Shown here: in pieces, positions 12,000 to 22,134 of the stretch
Position numbering within the stretch: position 1 is the stretch's first letter
Layout: every line of letters starts with the position of its first letter
DNA from: Lactobacillus bombicola
Lineage (GTDB): Bacteria > Bacillota > Bacilli > Lactobacillales > Lactobacillaceae
Assembly: GCF_900112665.1 (NCBI RefSeq)
Contig: NZ_FOMN01000005.1
Coordinates: 31,424-95,423 of the forward strand
Direction: 5' to 3'
DNA length: 64,000 nucleotides
Notes under the pieces: model-generated
Databases searched by the model: none
The model's input: only the letters and a program-made list of their open reading frames with translations
What the model was told of the DNA's origin: nothing
Made by a program: the position numbers and the translations under genes

Positions 12000-12368
12000 T
12001 TGAGAAAGTCTTATCGAGTTAAAACTGAAAATGATTTTCAGCAAGTTTTTCAAGCTGGCAATTCAGTTGCAAATCGGGCCTTTGTTATTTATAAAATAAA
12101 TAAGCCTGAGAATGCACATTTTCGGGTGGGCATTTCAGTGGGCAAAAAGGTCGGGCATACTGCTGTGGTTCGTAATCGGCTTAAGCGGTATATTAGAGCT
12201 GTTCTGACTGAAAATAAAGCGGCGATTAACCCGCAGATTGATTTTTTAGTAATTGCTAGACCTTATGTGCGTAGTTTTAAAATAATCGATGTCAGAAAAA
12301 ATTTGCTTCATGCCCTTTTTTTGGCCAATATTATCGAAGAAATACCTGATGAAATTGAGGAAGATTAG
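12000..12368 (+). CDS. rnpA: Ribonuclease P protein component
   Basis: The protein subunit of RNase P, which supports the catalytic RNA in removing tRNA 5' leaders. It begins with TTG ([17 protein letters not shown]). The RNR motif region reads [14 protein letters not shown], with [16 protein letters not shown] before it. The length of 122 aa is normal. It is followed by yidC after a single base, with yidC's ribosome binding site inside the rnpA 3' end. Confidence 0.97.
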   Translation: MRKSYRVKTENDFQQVFQAGNSVANRAFVIYKINKPENAHFRVGISVGKKVGHTAVVRNRLKRYIRAVLTENKAAINPQIDFLVIARPYVRSFKIIDVRKNLLHALFLANIIEEIPDEIEED

Positions 12369-12369
12369 A

Positions 12370-13236
12370 GTGAAAGACATTTTAACCAAAAAGAATGTCA
12401 AGCGGTTGTTGGCCTTGTTGGCTGTAATTACAATTGCTGTTGTTTTGACTGGTTGTGCTGCATCAAATGCTAAGCCTGCACCTGTTTCACATACTAGTGG
12501 TAATTGGTGGAATCGCTGGGTAATTTATTACATGTCGACATTTTTGCTTTGGCTTGCCAAGATAATGGGTAATGATTACGGCTGGGCAATTATTGTCTTT
12601 ACGGTAATTGTCCGCGTAATTTTGTATCCCCTTAGTGCACTTTCAATTAAGAGCACGACTAAGATGCAGAGTATTCAGCCTGAAATTGAAGCTTTGCGTA
12701 AAAAATATCCAGGTAATGACACGGAGTCGCGTACATTACTTTCGCAAGAAACTAATAAGCTTTATAAAGAAGCTGGTATTAATCCATATGCGGGATGTTT
12801 ACCACTTCTGATTCAAATGCCAGTTATGCTTGCCTTATACGGCGCAATTGCTCAAACTCCACAGCTGTTGACAGGTCATTTTTTGTGGATGGACTTAGCC
12901 AAACCTGATCCATTTTTCATTATGCCAGTTCTATCAATGGTTCTGACGTTCTTGTCAACTTATATTAGTCAGTTATCAACACCGAAGGAATCACAGAATT
13001 TTTCAACCAAGATAATGACTTATGGGATGGCAATCATGGTTGGAGTAATGGGAATTTACTTCCAATCGGCAATTGTTTTATATTGGGTAATTTCTAATTT
13101 ATTCCAAGTAGTTCAGACCTTCATTTTGCAAAATCCGATTAAGTATCGCCAAGAACAAGAGGCTAAAAGGCAAGCAGAACGTGAACGTCAACGTCAGTTA
13201 AGAAAAACTTACAAACGATTAAAACGTAAAAAGTAA
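12370..13236 (+). CDS. yidC: Membrane protein insertase YidC/OxaA
   Basis: It inserts and folds proteins in the cytoplasmic membrane, with or without SecYEG. The N-terminus is a lipoprotein signal (LLALLAVITIAVVLTGC). The 60KD_IMP/Oxa1 domain runs from YYMSTFLLWLAKIMG through GWAIIVFTVIVRVILYPL, NPYAGCLPLLIQMPVMLALYG and FQSAIVLYWVISNLFQ. The positively charged tail (RERQRQLRKTYKRLKRKK) suits ribosome contact. The start is GTG 12370, one base after the rnpA stop with GAGGAAG upstream; a start at 12289 would overlap rnpA without support. 288 aa. Confidence 0.95.
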   Translation: MKDILTKKNVKRLLALLAVITIAVVLTGCAASNAKPAPVSHTSGNWWNRWVIYYMSTFLLWLAKIMGNDYGWAIIVFTVIVRVILYPLSALSIKSTTKMQSIQPEIEALRKKYPGNDTESRTLLSQETNKLYKEAGINPYAGCLPLLIQMPVMLALYGAIAQTPQLLTGHFLWMDLAKPDPFFIMPVLSMVLTFLSTYISQLSTPKESQNFSTKIMTYGMAIMVGVMGIYFQSAIVLYWVISNLFQVVQTFILQNPIKYRQEQEAKRQAERERQRQLRKTYKRLKRKK

Positions 13237-13271
13237 ATATCAGTCTAAAGTGATTTTTAGATAAAGTAGTC

Positions 13272-13319
13272 AAAGTGCTTTATATATCATGGTTATTCAT
13301 GATTATAATGCGCTTTTTT
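13272..13319 (+). terminator. Terminator after yidC
   Basis: An imperfect long hairpin (AAAGTGC...ATCATG, loop, CATGAT...GCGCTTT) ends in a run of six T, just before the mnmE ribosome binding site. Confidence 0.6.
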
Positions 13320-13339
13320 GATTGAAAAAGGAGAAAATC

Positions 13340-14725
13340 ATGGTAAAAACTTTAACTGAGTTTGATACAATAGCAGCAATTTCAACTCCAATTGGTGAAG
13401 GCGGAATTTCAATTGTACGAATGTCAGGCGAAGATGCAGTTAAAATTGCTAATACGGTTTTTAAAGGAGCTAATTTACTAAAAGTTCCTACCCATACTAT
13501 TCATTATGGTCATATTATTGATCCAGCTCTAAAGCAAACAATTGATGAAGTTATGGTATCGGTAATGCTTGCACCTAAAACGTTTACGCGTGAGGATATT
13601 GTGGAAATTAACTGTCACGGCGGTATTATTGTTACTAATCGAATTTTACAGTTACTATTAAAGCAAGGTGCTCGTATGGCTGAAGCTGGTGAATTTACTA
13701 AACGGGCTTTTGTTAACGGCAGAATTGATTTAACCCAAGCTGAAAGTGTCATGGACATTGTTAGAGCTAAAACTGATCGGGCAAGACAGGTAGCTGAAAG
13801 TCAGCTTGAAGGTGGGTTACTTGAAAAAATCCGTGCTTTGCGGCAACAAATTTTGGATACTTTAGCTAATGTCGAAGTTAATATCGATTACCCCGAATAT
13901 GATGCAGATACCATTACAGCTGAACAAATGATAAGTGTATCAAAGTCGGTAGTTAGTAAGATTGACCATCTTTTGGCAACCGCTACGGAGGGAACAGTTT
14001 TGCGCAACGGATTGGCTACTGCAATTATTGGTCAGCCTAATGTTGGTAAATCGTCATTACTGAATTATTTAACTAAAAGTGATACTGCAATTGTAACTGA
14101 TGTTGCTGGTACTACAAGAGATACACTAGAAGAATATGTGTCAGTCAAGGGGGTCCCGTTAAAGCTAATCGATACTGCTGGAATTCGTGATACCGATAAT
14201 AAAGTAGAAAAAATCGGTGTTGAACGATCTAAGCAGGCATTAGCCAAGGCCGATTTAGTCTTATTGCTATTTGATGCAAGTAAAAGCTTGTCAGCAGAAG
14301 ATTATGCTTTAATTGAAGCTACAAACAAGAAGAAGCGAATTGTAATTTTAAATAAAACAGATTTAGAACAAAAAATAACATCTGCAGAAGTTAAAAAAAT
14401 AACAGGTAGTGAAGTAGTTGCTATTTCAGTTTTGCAAGAAAAAAATATTGAATTATTAGAAGAAGAAATAAAAAAATTATTTTTTAAAGGAATTAAAAAT
14501 TCAAATGACCAAGTAATGGTAACTAATCAACGGCAAGTGAGCTTACTTGAAAAAGCTAAAAAGCAGTTGCAAGAAGTAGTTGAGAGCTTAGAAAATGAAA
14601 TTCCAGTTGATATTGCCCAAATAGATTTTAATGGGGCTTGGGATACTTTGGGTGAAATCACAGGTGACAGTAGTCCGGATGAGCTAGTTAATGAATTGTT
14701 CAATCAATTTTGTTTAGGAAAATAG
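13340..14725 (+). CDS. mnmE: tRNA modification GTPase MnmE
   Basis: With MnmG it makes 5-(carboxymethyl)aminomethyl-U34 in the anticodon of tRNAs reading NNA/NNG codons. The N-terminal tetrahydrofolate-binding domain ([19 protein letters not shown]) is followed by a helical domain. The G domain has G1 [12 protein letters not shown], switch region [11 protein letters not shown]3 DTAGIRD and G4 NKTD. The C-terminus is FCLGK, the required C-(I/L)-G-K motif. I start at ATG 13340 behind AAAGGAG. 461 aa, 10 bp before mnmG. Confidence 0.97.
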   Translation: MVKTLTEFDTIAAISTPIGEGGISIVRMSGEDAVKIANTVFKGANLLKVPTHTIHYGHIIDPALKQTIDEVMVSVMLAPKTFTREDIVEINCHGGIIVTNRILQLLLKQGARMAEAGEFTKRAFVNGRIDLTQAESVMDIVRAKTDRARQVAESQLEGGLLEKIRALRQQILDTLANVEVNIDYPEYDADTITAEQMISVSKSVVSKIDHLLATATEGTVLRNGLATAIIGQPNVGKSSLLNYLTKSDTAIVTDVAGTTRDTLEEYVSVKGVPLKLIDTAGIRDTDNKVEKIGVERSKQALAKADLVLLLFDASKSLSAEDYALIEATNKKKRIVILNKTDLEQKITSAEVKKITGSEVVAISVLQEKNIELLEEEIKKLFFKGIKNSNDQVMVTNQRQVSLLEKAKKQLQEVVESLENEIPVDIAQIDFNGAWDTLGEITGDSSPDELVNELFNQFCLGK

Positions 14726-14735
14726 GTGCATCAAA

Positions 14736-16634
14736 ATGATAAAAACATATGACACAAATGATTACGACGTAATCGTAGTTGGAGCAGGCCATGCTGGATG
14801 TGAAGCTGCTTTAGCTAGTGCTAAGATGGGACAAAAGACGCTATTATTGACAATTAGTCTTGATATGGTAGCTTTTATGCCGTGTAATCCTTCAGTTGGC
14901 GGTCCGGCTAAAGGAACTGTTGTACGTGAAATTGATGCTCTAGGTGGTCAAATGGGCAAGAGTATTGATGCTTCATATATTCAAATGAGAATGTTAAATA
15001 CAGGTAAGGGTCCTGCTGTACAAGCTTTACGTGCCCAAGCTGATAAATGGCAATATCATGAGCATATGAAGAATGTAATTGAAGCAACAAAAAATTTAAC
15101 CTTGCGGCAAGCAACTGTCGATGAATTAATTGTTGAAGATGGTGTTTGTTGCGGCTTGGTTACTAATACTGGAGCAAAATATCATGCTAAGAGTGTAGTT
15201 TTAACTACTGGTACTTCAGCCCGTGGTCGAATTTATATTGGTGAATTAAATTATTCATCTGGTCCGAACAATACAATTCCAGCCATTAAGTTATCAGAAA
15301 ATTTGGAAAAATTAGGTTTTAAATTACGTCGTTTTAAAACAGGTACTCCGCCAAGGGTAAATAGTAATACAATCGATTACTCTAAGACTGAAGAAGAACC
15401 TGGTGATCAAGTTCCGCGTCATTTTTCGTTTGAGAGTCGGGATGAAGACTACCTTAAAGAACAAGTTTCCTGTTGGATGACTTACACTAATCAAACTACC
15501 CATCAAATTATTAACGAAAATCTGACTAGATCGCCGATGTTTTCTGGGCAAATTAAAGGGGTAGGACCACGTTATTGTCCTTCAATTGAAACTAAGGTAG
15601 TCCGTTTTGCTGATCGTGAACGTCATCAAATTTTCTTAGAACCTGAGGGTGAAAAGACCGAGGAAGTCTATGTGGGTGATTTTTCAACTTCAATGCCCGA
15701 AGAAATTCAATTAAAAATGTTGCATTCGGTTGCAGGTCTTGAACATGCTGAAATGATGCGTCCAGGTTATGCAATCGAATATGATGTAATTGATCCCTGG
15801 CAGCTTAAACATACTTTAGAAACGAAAAAAATAAAGAATTTGTATACCGCTGGTCAAATGAATGGAACATCTGGTTATGAAGAAGCAGCAGGTCAAGGAT
15901 TAATTGCAGGAATTAATGCAGCTTTGCGGGCAGCCGGAAAAGGTGATTTTACTGTAGGGCGTGATGAAGCTTATATCGGCGTTTTAATTGATGATTTGGT
16001 TACTAAGGGAACGGAAGAACCGTATCGCTTGCTGACGTCAAGAGCTGAATATCGCTTGATTTTACGCCATGATAATGCTGATTTGCGTTTGACAGAATAT
16101 GGTCATCAATTAGGTTTGATTTCTAATGAGCGTTATAGTCAATTTTTGACTAAAAAAGAACACATTAAAGAGGCAATGCAACGATTAAAAGCTATAACTA
16201 TTCATCCAGATGAACCTGTACGTGAATTTATGGAAAGTATTAGTGAACCCCCACTAAAAGCTGGTATTAAAGCTGATGTTTTTCTCAGACGGCCGCGTGT
16301 TAAAATTGAAGATATTGAGCGTTTAAGTGGTGTAAGCATCTCCAATGAACGTTATGTAAGAGAACAGCTAGAAATTAATATCAAATATGCTGGTTATATC
16401 AAGAAGGAGCAGCAACAGATTGACCGTCTGCATCGTCAAGAAGCTAAAAAAATTCCAGCGGGTATTGACTATCAAGCAATTGGGGGATTGGCGACTGAAG
16501 CCAGACAAAAATTTGAAAAAATTCGCCCAGAAACAATTGCCCAGGCAGAAAGAATTTCCGGAGTGAACCCAGCAGATATTGCAATTTTGAGTGTATATGT
16601 TCAAAATGGACGCTATGCTAAAATTAATAAATAA
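14736..16634 (+). CDS. mnmG: tRNA U34 carboxymethylaminomethyl enzyme MnmG
   Basis: The FAD-dependent partner of MnmE (also called GidA). The FAD-binding motif is [19 protein letters not shown] near the N-terminus. Family signatures include [35 protein letters not shown] and [19 protein letters not shown]. The C-terminal MnmE-binding helical region is present ([16 protein letters not shown] onward). 632 aa, as usual. It is co-transcribed with mnmE. Confidence 0.98.
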   Translation: MIKTYDTNDYDVIVVGAGHAGCEAALASAKMGQKTLLLTISLDMVAFMPCNPSVGGPAKGTVVREIDALGGQMGKSIDASYIQMRMLNTGKGPAVQALRAQADKWQYHEHMKNVIEATKNLTLRQATVDELIVEDGVCCGLVTNTGAKYHAKSVVLTTGTSARGRIYIGELNYSSGPNNTIPAIKLSENLEKLGFKLRRFKTGTPPRVNSNTIDYSKTEEEPGDQVPRHFSFESRDEDYLKEQVSCWMTYTNQTTHQIINENLTRSPMFSGQIKGVGPRYCPSIETKVVRFADRERHQIFLEPEGEKTEEVYVGDFSTSMPEEIQLKMLHSVAGLEHAEMMRPGYAIEYDVIDPWQLKHTLETKKIKNLYTAGQMNGTSGYEEAAGQGLIAGINAALRAAGKGDFTVGRDEAYIGVLIDDLVTKGTEEPYRLLTSRAEYRLILRHDNADLRLTEYGHQLGLISNERYSQFLTKKEHIKEAMQRLKAITIHPDEPVREFMESISEPPLKAGIKADVFLRRPRVKIEDIERLSGVSISNERYVREQLEINIKYAGYIKKEQQQIDRLHRQEAKKIPAGIDYQAIGGLATEARQKFEKIRPETIAQAERISGVNPADIAILSVYVQNGRYAKINK

Positions 16635-16907
16635 ATTTAGTAAAAACTTTAAAAAAGCTAAAAATATTTTTTTTGAAAATATTTGGCAATGAATGCGTTT
16701 AATTCAAGTGAATGATCAAATAATCACAAATAAAATTATTGCTCTAATCTGAATGCTATAAAATAACTATCTAACTTTGTGAAAATAATATTTTAGAGTA
16801 GCGCTTACACCTTGACCTAATCATATAACTTCCGTACTTGAAATTGTGAAATTATATGTTTTAATACAATATGTAAGTAAACATGTATTTAAGGAGATGC
16901 ACTTAAA
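16635..16907 (+). promoter_or_regulatory. Pyruvate oxidase upstream region with cre-like half site
   Basis: This A/T-rich gap holds a weak hairpin after mnmG (AAATATTTT/AAAATATTT around 16669-16688). It also holds GAGTAGCGCTTACA (16796-16809), which has the cre core and right half but a poor left half, and a possible -10 TACAAT (16865-16870). The pox ribosome binding site is AAGGAG. CcpA control of pyruvate oxidase would make sense, but the site is imperfect. Confidence 0.35.
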
Positions 16908-18716
16908 ATGGCAAAAATTAATGGCGCAAATGCTATGCTCCAAGTATTATTGGACTGGCATATTGATCATATTTATGGTTTCCCAGGTGGTTCATTTGAC
17001 TCAACAATGAATGCAATCCACGACTTCAAAGATAAATTAAAGTTTATTGAAGTCCGGCATGAAGAAGCAGGTGCTTTAGCGGTTGCAGCTGAGTATAAAT
17101 TCACTGGTCAAGCTGGTGTATGTTTTGGTTCAGCAGGACCTGGTGCTGTTCACTTAATGAACGGTTTATATGATGCTAAATACGATAAGGTACCTATGGT
17201 AGCAATCATTGCTAATGTGCCTACTAGTCGTCAAGATATCGATTTCTTCCAGGCTTTTGATGAGAAGCCTTGGTTTGATTCCGTAGCAGTTTGGAATCAC
17301 CAAATTAAGACTGCAGAACAAATTCCAGGTATGATGGATGAAGCTCTTCGTCAAGCATATGCTAAGAAGGGTCCAGCTGTTTTAATTCTTCCAAAAGATT
17401 TTGGTTGGGACAAGATTAACGATAACTTCCGTGTAACCTACAATTCAATTTCAGCTATTCCTAACTATGCTGCTCCTAAGAAAACAGATGTTGATGCAGC
17501 AGTTAAACTTTTAGCTGAAGCTAAGAACCCAGTTGTTTACTATGGTATGGGTCTTAAAGGTCACGGTGATGTTTTGAAGGCCTTTGCTGAAAAATTTAAG
17601 ACACCACTTCTTTCTTCAGTTATTGCTAAGGGAATTGTTGAAGATGAATTTCCAGCATACTTGGGTTCAATTGGTCGTGTTGCTCCTAAGGCTAGTGACG
17701 ACATTCAAATGCATGCTGATTTGGTAATTTGGGTTGGTAACAACTCGCCATTCTCTGTATTCTTCTTTGATCCTAAAGCTAAGGTTATTCAAATCGATGT
17801 TGACTCAGAAAAATTAGGTAAGCGTCATGCGGTTGATGTTCCAATTTTAGCTGATGGTGCTAAGACTTTGCAAGCAATGATTGATGCCGGTGAGGCCCGT
17901 GAAGAATCACCAATTTATAAGGCTGGTCTTGCTGATCGTCAAAACTGGGATGAATGGCAACAAAGTTTTGTTGATTCAGATGAAATGCCAGTTCGCCGTG
18001 AACCAATCTTTGATGTTATTAACAAATATGCTGATGACAATGCACAATATGCAATTGATGTTGGTAACATCAATATTGATTTCCAACGTTTAATTAATTT
18101 GCATGGAGAACAAACTTGGGCAACTTCAGGTTTGTATGCAACTATGGGCTTTGGTTCTCCAGCTGCTATTGCTGCTGCAACTGTTCATCCAGAACGTGAA
18201 GTTTGGAACTTAGGTGGTGACGGCGGCTTCGCTATGATGAGTCAAGAATTATTGACAGAAGCGCGTTACAACATGCACATCATTAATGTTGTCTTCACTA
18301 ACGAAACTTTAGGTTTCATTGAAGCTGAACAAGTTGATCAATCTCACCAACCATTATCAGGTGTTATTATGCCAGACAATGATTGGGCAAAGGTTGCTGA
18401 AGGTATGAACGTTAAGGGTGTAACTGTTCGGACTAAGAAGGAATTCGAAGACGCAGTTAAGGAATTTAAGCAAATGGATGGACCAATGTTAATTGACGTC
18501 AAGTTCACTCATGATATGCCTTACTCAACTGAGTTAAATACACTTGATGATCCAGAATTCGTTGAGAAGTATCAAGCTCAAGGTTTGAAACCATTTAGCT
18601 ATTTTGCTGAAAAATATGGTTTAGTTACTGATACTGCTTCAGGTGCTTCAGAAGCTGAAGCAGAGCCTGAACCAGAAGAAGAAACAGATACAACTTCAGG
18701 TGCTTCAGCACATTAA
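16908..18716 (+). CDS. pox: Pyruvate oxidase (H2O2- and acetyl-phosphate-forming)
   Basis: A thiamine-diphosphate and FAD enzyme converting pyruvate, phosphate and O2 to acetyl phosphate, CO2 and H2O2 in the cytosol. The N-terminal PYR domain has DHIYGFPGGSFDS and the catalytic Glu in FIEVRHEEAGALAVAAE. The middle FAD domain contains VYYGMGLKGHGDVLKA. The C-terminal PP domain has GDGGFAMMSQE and, about 25 residues on, NETLGF (Mg/ThDP site). The last ~25 residues are a low-complexity acidic tail, rich in E, P, A, with TSGAS-type motifs at both ends (617 family members I know end without it). 602 aa. Single-gene unit closed by a terminator. Confidence 0.93.
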   Translation: MAKINGANAMLQVLLDWHIDHIYGFPGGSFDSTMNAIHDFKDKLKFIEVRHEEAGALAVAAEYKFTGQAGVCFGSAGPGAVHLMNGLYDAKYDKVPMVAIIANVPTSRQDIDFFQAFDEKPWFDSVAVWNHQIKTAEQIPGMMDEALRQAYAKKGPAVLILPKDFGWDKINDNFRVTYNSISAIPNYAAPKKTDVDAAVKLLAEAKNPVVYYGMGLKGHGDVLKAFAEKFKTPLLSSVIAKGIVEDEFPAYLGSIGRVAPKASDDIQMHADLVIWVGNNSPFSVFFFDPKAKVIQIDVDSEKLGKRHAVDVPILADGAKTLQAMIDAGEAREESPIYKAGLADRQNWDEWQQSFVDSDEMPVRREPIFDVINKYADDNAQYAIDVGNINIDFQRLINLHGEQTWATSGLYATMGFGSPAAIAAATVHPEREVWNLGGDGGFAMMSQELLTEARYNMHIINVVFTNETLGFIEAEQVDQSHQPLSGVIMPDNDWAKVAEGMNVKGVTVRTKKEFEDAVKEFKQMDGPMLIDVKFTHDMPYSTELNTLDDPEFVEKYQAQGLKPFSYFAEKYGLVTDTASGASEAEAEPEPEEETDTTSGASAH

Positions 18717-18732
18717 GATAACTAATGTTAAT

Positions 18733-18766
18733 AAAAAAGCGGGACTTTTGAAAGTTTCGCTTTTTT
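18733..18766 (+). terminator. Terminator after pyruvate oxidase
   Basis: AAAAAAGCG...CGCTTTTTT with an inner ACTTT/AAAGT stem, ending in T6. Confidence 0.85.
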
Positions 18767-18820
18767 GTCATCTTACAAGTATAATAATAGATAATGATTT
18801 TAACTTCGGGAGGATTAAAG

Positions 18821-20206
18821 ATGCAACAATTCGGAATTATTGGTTTATCGGTTATGGGTAAAAACTTGGCTTTAAATGTTAGAAATAATGGCTTTTCCGT
18901 TTCTGGTTTTAGTATTGACAAAAAAGAAGTCGATGCGCTGGCAAATTATAAAGATGAAAAATTAAAGCCTACTTATTCTTGGGAAGAGTTTGTAAGTTCA
19001 CTAGAAAAGCCGCGTAAAATTTTGATTCAAATTGCCGCAGGAAAGCCAGTTGATGAAACATTAGCTAAGCTTTTACCACTATTAGATAAGGGAGATATTT
19101 TATTAGACGGGGGTAATTCCAATTTTCATGATACCAATCGGCGGTTTCATGAATTACAAGAACACGGCATTCATTTTATTGGTATGGGAGTTTCTGGTGG
19201 TGAAGAAGGTGCTCTAAAAGGGCCTGCTTTGATGCCAGGAGGAGATGAAGAAGCGTATAAGGAAGTTGCACCAATTTTGGAAGCAATTGCTGCTAAGAAC
19301 TCTGATGGCCATCCTTGCGTAAGTTTTATCGGCCCTGAAGGTAGTGGCCACTATGTCAAGATGGTTCATAATGGTATCGAATATGGTATCATGCAAGAAT
19401 TTTCTGAAGTTTACGATGTTTTGCGTAAGGTTGCAGGGAAATCTAATGCTGAAATGTCGCAAATTTTCGCTGATTGGAATCAAGGCCTGGTTCAAGCATA
19501 CCTTAGCGAAATCACTGCTGAAGTTTTAAAGCAAAAAGATGACTTAACTCCTGATTATGTAATTGATCATATTTTGAATGTTGCCTCATATAAAGGTACA
19601 GGGAATTGGATGCTTGAAGATGGTGTGCATCTTGGTGCACCAATTAGTGTAGTTGCTGAAGCCGTTTTAGCCCGTTTTATGTCTAAGGCGACTACGCGTG
19701 AAGGTAAGGAAGTCCAATGGAACGGTGAAGTTCCAATCAATTTAATTGATAATCTTGAAAAAGCCTTGCAATTAAGTCAAGCAGTAGCATATGCTCAAGG
19801 TTTTCAACAATTAAAAATGGCAGCTGATGCTTATCACTGGGAATTACATTATCCAGCGATTGCACAATCATGGGAAGCCGGTTGTATTATTCGCTCTTCA
19901 ATGTTGAAAGATATTGAAAAGGCCTTTGCTAACGGTAAGCAGCTGAATAATATGTTCCAGGATGCTTACTTTAATAAACTAATGGAACAGAATTTACCCG
20001 CTTTACGTCAGGTAATTGAATTGGCAACTAGAGCCGGGATACCAACTCCAACTTTAAGTGCCGCACTAAATTATTTAGAGTCAATCTTTAATCCGAGTTT
20101 ACCCGCTAATTTAATTCAAGGGCAACGTGATTATTTTGGCGCCCATACATACTATCGTAATGACCGAGCAGGCGTGTACCATACTCAATGGTTTGAAGAA
20201 AAGTAA
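18821..20206 (+). CDS. gnd: 6-phosphogluconate dehydrogenase, decarboxylating
   Basis: It oxidises 6-phosphogluconate to ribulose 5-phosphate and CO2 with NAD(P)+ in the pentose phosphate pathway. The Rossmann start is MQQFGIIGLSVMGKNLALN. The substrate site is GMGVSGGEEGALKGPALMPGG, with the catalytic Lys/Asn in GSGHYVKMVHNGIEYGIMQ. The C-terminal helical domain ends with the usual tail (NDRAGVYHTQWFEEK). Start is ATG 18821 with GGGAGG upstream; the extension to 18794 lacks a site. 461 aa. Confidence 0.96.
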   Translation: MQQFGIIGLSVMGKNLALNVRNNGFSVSGFSIDKKEVDALANYKDEKLKPTYSWEEFVSSLEKPRKILIQIAAGKPVDETLAKLLPLLDKGDILLDGGNSNFHDTNRRFHELQEHGIHFIGMGVSGGEEGALKGPALMPGGDEEAYKEVAPILEAIAAKNSDGHPCVSFIGPEGSGHYVKMVHNGIEYGIMQEFSEVYDVLRKVAGKSNAEMSQIFADWNQGLVQAYLSEITAEVLKQKDDLTPDYVIDHILNVASYKGTGNWMLEDGVHLGAPISVVAEAVLARFMSKATTREGKEVQWNGEVPINLIDNLEKALQLSQAVAYAQGFQQLKMAADAYHWELHYPAIAQSWEAGCIIRSSMLKDIEKAFANGKQLNNMFQDAYFNKLMEQNLPALRQVIELATRAGIPTPTLSAALNYLESIFNPSLPANLIQGQRDYFGAHTYYRNDRAGVYHTQWFEEK

Positions 20207-20210
20207 TATT

Positions 20211-20226
20211 TGTTTCACATGTAACA
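20211..20226. promoter_or_regulatory. parS-like ParB-binding site
   Basis: TGTTTCACATGTAACA matches the Bacillota parS consensus TGTTTCACGTGAAACA at 14 of 16 positions. It lies between the gnd stop and its terminator, about 10 kb from oriC. No parAB genes are in the window. Confidence 0.6.
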
Positions 20227-20260
20227 AAAAGCAGTTAGTCTAAAGGCTAGCTGCTTTTTT
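20226..20260 (+). terminator. Terminator after gnd
   Basis: AAAAAGCAG(T)TAG, loop, CTAG(C)TGCTTTTTT: a stable stem with T6. Confidence 0.85.
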
Positions 20261-20316
20261 GTAGTTGATTAAAATAATTTATTAGTACAAATATGTATAG
20301 TTGAACTTAAAGCCTG

Positions 20317-20595
20317 TTAAGTTAAAAAAAGATAAATAATTCCGAGCAAAATAAGACTAATTAAATAATCAATTATGCCGGCAATACCTTTTTTATTGCA
20401 ATGGTAATTAGTTCTAAAATTTTGCTGATTAAACCAATAATCTATACTAAATGAAATTATTGCTACTATAAAAATAAAGCCTAAACCGACCATCATTTTG
20501 TGATAATTGGAACTAAAAATCAAATTTAAACTAGGAAATATGGCCAAAATTGTAAACGACAATGCAACTTTATAATTATTATAAAATTTACTCAT
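20317..20595 (-). CDS. Small membrane protein of unknown function
   Basis: 92 residues with three hydrophobic segments (about 10-30, 36-52 and 72-91) separated by a polar, Asn-rich loop (NQQNFRTNYHCNKKG). I do not recognise a family. An AGAGGA ribosome binding site precedes the ATG by 8 bases. It stands alone, convergent with gnd and upstream of the purine permease pair on the same strand. Confidence 0.6.
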   Translation of the reverse strand: MSKFYNNYKVALSFTILAIFPSLNLIFSSNYHKMMVGLGFIFIVAIISFSIDYWFNQQNFRTNYHCNKKGIAGIIDYLISLILLGIIYLFLT

Positions 20596-20653
20596 TTATA
20601 GTTCCTCTTAGTTTGTTAACTATCATAACTTACTTTTTTAATAATTATATCAT

Positions 20654-20678
20654 AAAAAAGCCATGTTTTCATGGCTTT
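20654..20678 (-). terminator. Terminator after the first NCS2 permease
   Basis: AAAGCCATG, four-base loop, CATGGCTTTTTT read on the minus strand, 12 bp past the permease stop codon. Confidence 0.8.
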
Positions 20679-20690
20679 AATAAATTGATT

Positions 20691-22001
20691 TTACATGTTG
20701 GTTATCAAGAAAAAGATAATGAATACTATAAACAAGACATACATCATGGGTGAAACTTTTTTGGCTTGTTTAGCTGCAATCATTGTAATAGGATAGGCAA
20801 TCATCCCTAAAGCTAAACCATCTGAGATACTGTAAGTAAATGGCATTCCAATAATAGTTAGGAAAGCGGGAAAGGCAATTTCAAATTTATCCCAGTTTAT
20901 TTTTTTAAGATTACCAGCCATTAATACGCCCACAATAATTAATGCAGGTGCTGTAACTGTAGTCGGAATAACAGCTAGTAAGGGGCTAAAAATCATGCTA
21001 ATTAAAAATAAAATACCTACCAAGATGGCTGTTAAACCTGTACGTCCGCCCATAGCTATGCCAGCACTTGATTCAACAGAGGTTCCAAGGGGAGCAGTTC
21101 CTAGAACTGCTCCTTCAATCATTGCTAAAGAATCAGATAAAAAAGCTTTTCCAATTCGCGGAATTTTGCCACTTTGATCAACCATGCCAGCTTGTTCGGT
21201 CATACCAATTAAAGTTCCAGCAGTGTCAAAAAAAGTAACTAATAAAAAGGTTAGCACGACCATAAATAATTGCGGTGTATTAATATCCTTAAGGTGGAAA
21301 ACAGCTTGACCAAAGGTTGGTGCAATAGTTGGTGCAGCAGCAATAACTCCTTTAGGCATGGCTATTTGGCCAATTAATACGCCAAAAATGGCAGTTACAA
21401 CCATGCCAATAAAAATCGAACCAGGTATATTCATTGCCATCAAAATAACAGTTAGTATTAGGCCAAATAAAGTAATCCAAACGGCAGGCGAATTAAATTT
21501 ACCTAAAGTTACTAAATTAGAATCGCTATTAACAATCAATTTACCATTTTGTAAACCAATAAAGGAAATAAATAAGCCAATTCCAGCTGATATTGCATAT
21601 TTTAAATCTTGCGGAATTGCATCTACAACTTTTTCTCGTAATTTTAAAACAGTAATTAAAATAAATAAAATTGAAGCAACTAAAACTGCAGCTAGCGCGG
21701 TTTGCCAATTAATATTCATACCGCCACAGACGTTATAAGCAAAAAATGCTGCACTACCTAGTGTTGGTGCAAGGGCAATTGGATAATTAGCTACAAATCC
21801 CATAATAAAGCAGCCAATAGCAATTGATAGAGCAGTGACGGTAAAGGCAGCGCCTTTATCAATGCCAGCTGCATGTAAAATATTAGGGTTAACAAAAAGG
21901 ATGTAGGAGAGACTGACAAAGGTGGTTAATGCAGCAATTAACTCACGTCTGACAGTGGTATGAGCATCGGTTAAATGAAAGACTTTTTCTAGTGTCGTCA
22001 T
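20691..22001 (-). CDS. NCS2 family purine (adenine/guanine/hypoxanthine) permease
   Basis: A proton-coupled nucleobase permease of the AzgA-like NCS2 branch, in the cytoplasmic membrane with 12-14 segments. Family motifs are FVSLSYILFVNPNILHAAGI, MGFVANYPIALAPTLG, FISFIGLQNGKLI and FFDTAGTLIGMTEQAG. Start ATG 22001 has GGAGG 5 bases upstream; a 20-residue upstream extension has no support. 436 aa. It follows a paralogue (22135-23442) separated by a terminator, so the two are regulated separately. Exact base specificity cannot be read from sequence. Confidence 0.9.
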   Translation of the reverse strand: MTTLEKVFHLTDAHTTVRRELIAALTTFVSLSYILFVNPNILHAAGIDKGAAFTVTALSIAIGCFIMGFVANYPIALAPTLGSAAFFAYNVCGGMNINWQTALAAVLVASILFILITVLKLREKVVDAIPQDLKYAISAGIGLFISFIGLQNGKLIVNSDSNLVTLGKFNSPAVWITLFGLILTVILMAMNIPGSIFIGMVVTAIFGVLIGQIAMPKGVIAAAPTIAPTFGQAVFHLKDINTPQLFMVVLTFLLVTFFDTAGTLIGMTEQAGMVDQSGKIPRIGKAFLSDSLAMIEGAVLGTAPLGTSVESSAGIAMGGRTGLTAILVGILFLISMIFSPLLAVIPTTVTAPALIIVGVLMAGNLKKINWDKFEIAFPAFLTIIGMPFTYSISDGLALGMIAYPITMIAAKQAKKVSPMMYVLFIVFIIFFLITNM

Positions 22002-22078
22002 TTTTTCCTCCAAAAAAATAAATAATAAAATTAATAAATCTAGTGTAGCATATTTAGGCAAAATATTTCCTTGGAAAT

Positions 22079-22106
22079 AAAAAACAAATCAAATAAGATT
22101 TGTTTT
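22079..22106 (-). terminator. Terminator between the two NCS2 permeases
   Basis: AAAACAAATC and GATTTGTTTT form a perfect 10-bp stem with a 6-base loop. T-rich on the minus strand after the 22135-23442 gene. Confidence 0.75.
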
Positions 22107-22134
22107 GGACGAATATATTATTAATTTTTGTCAG

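Noticed and set aside
12289..12369. Upstream start of yidC at 12289
   Set aside because: It would overlap rnpA by 80 bases and put 27 non-conserved residues before the lipoprotein signal; GTG 12370 has a proper site.
18625..18921. 98-codon minus-strand ORF across the pox/gnd junction
   Set aside because: Runs through a terminator and the gnd start on the opposite strand; no ribosome binding site.
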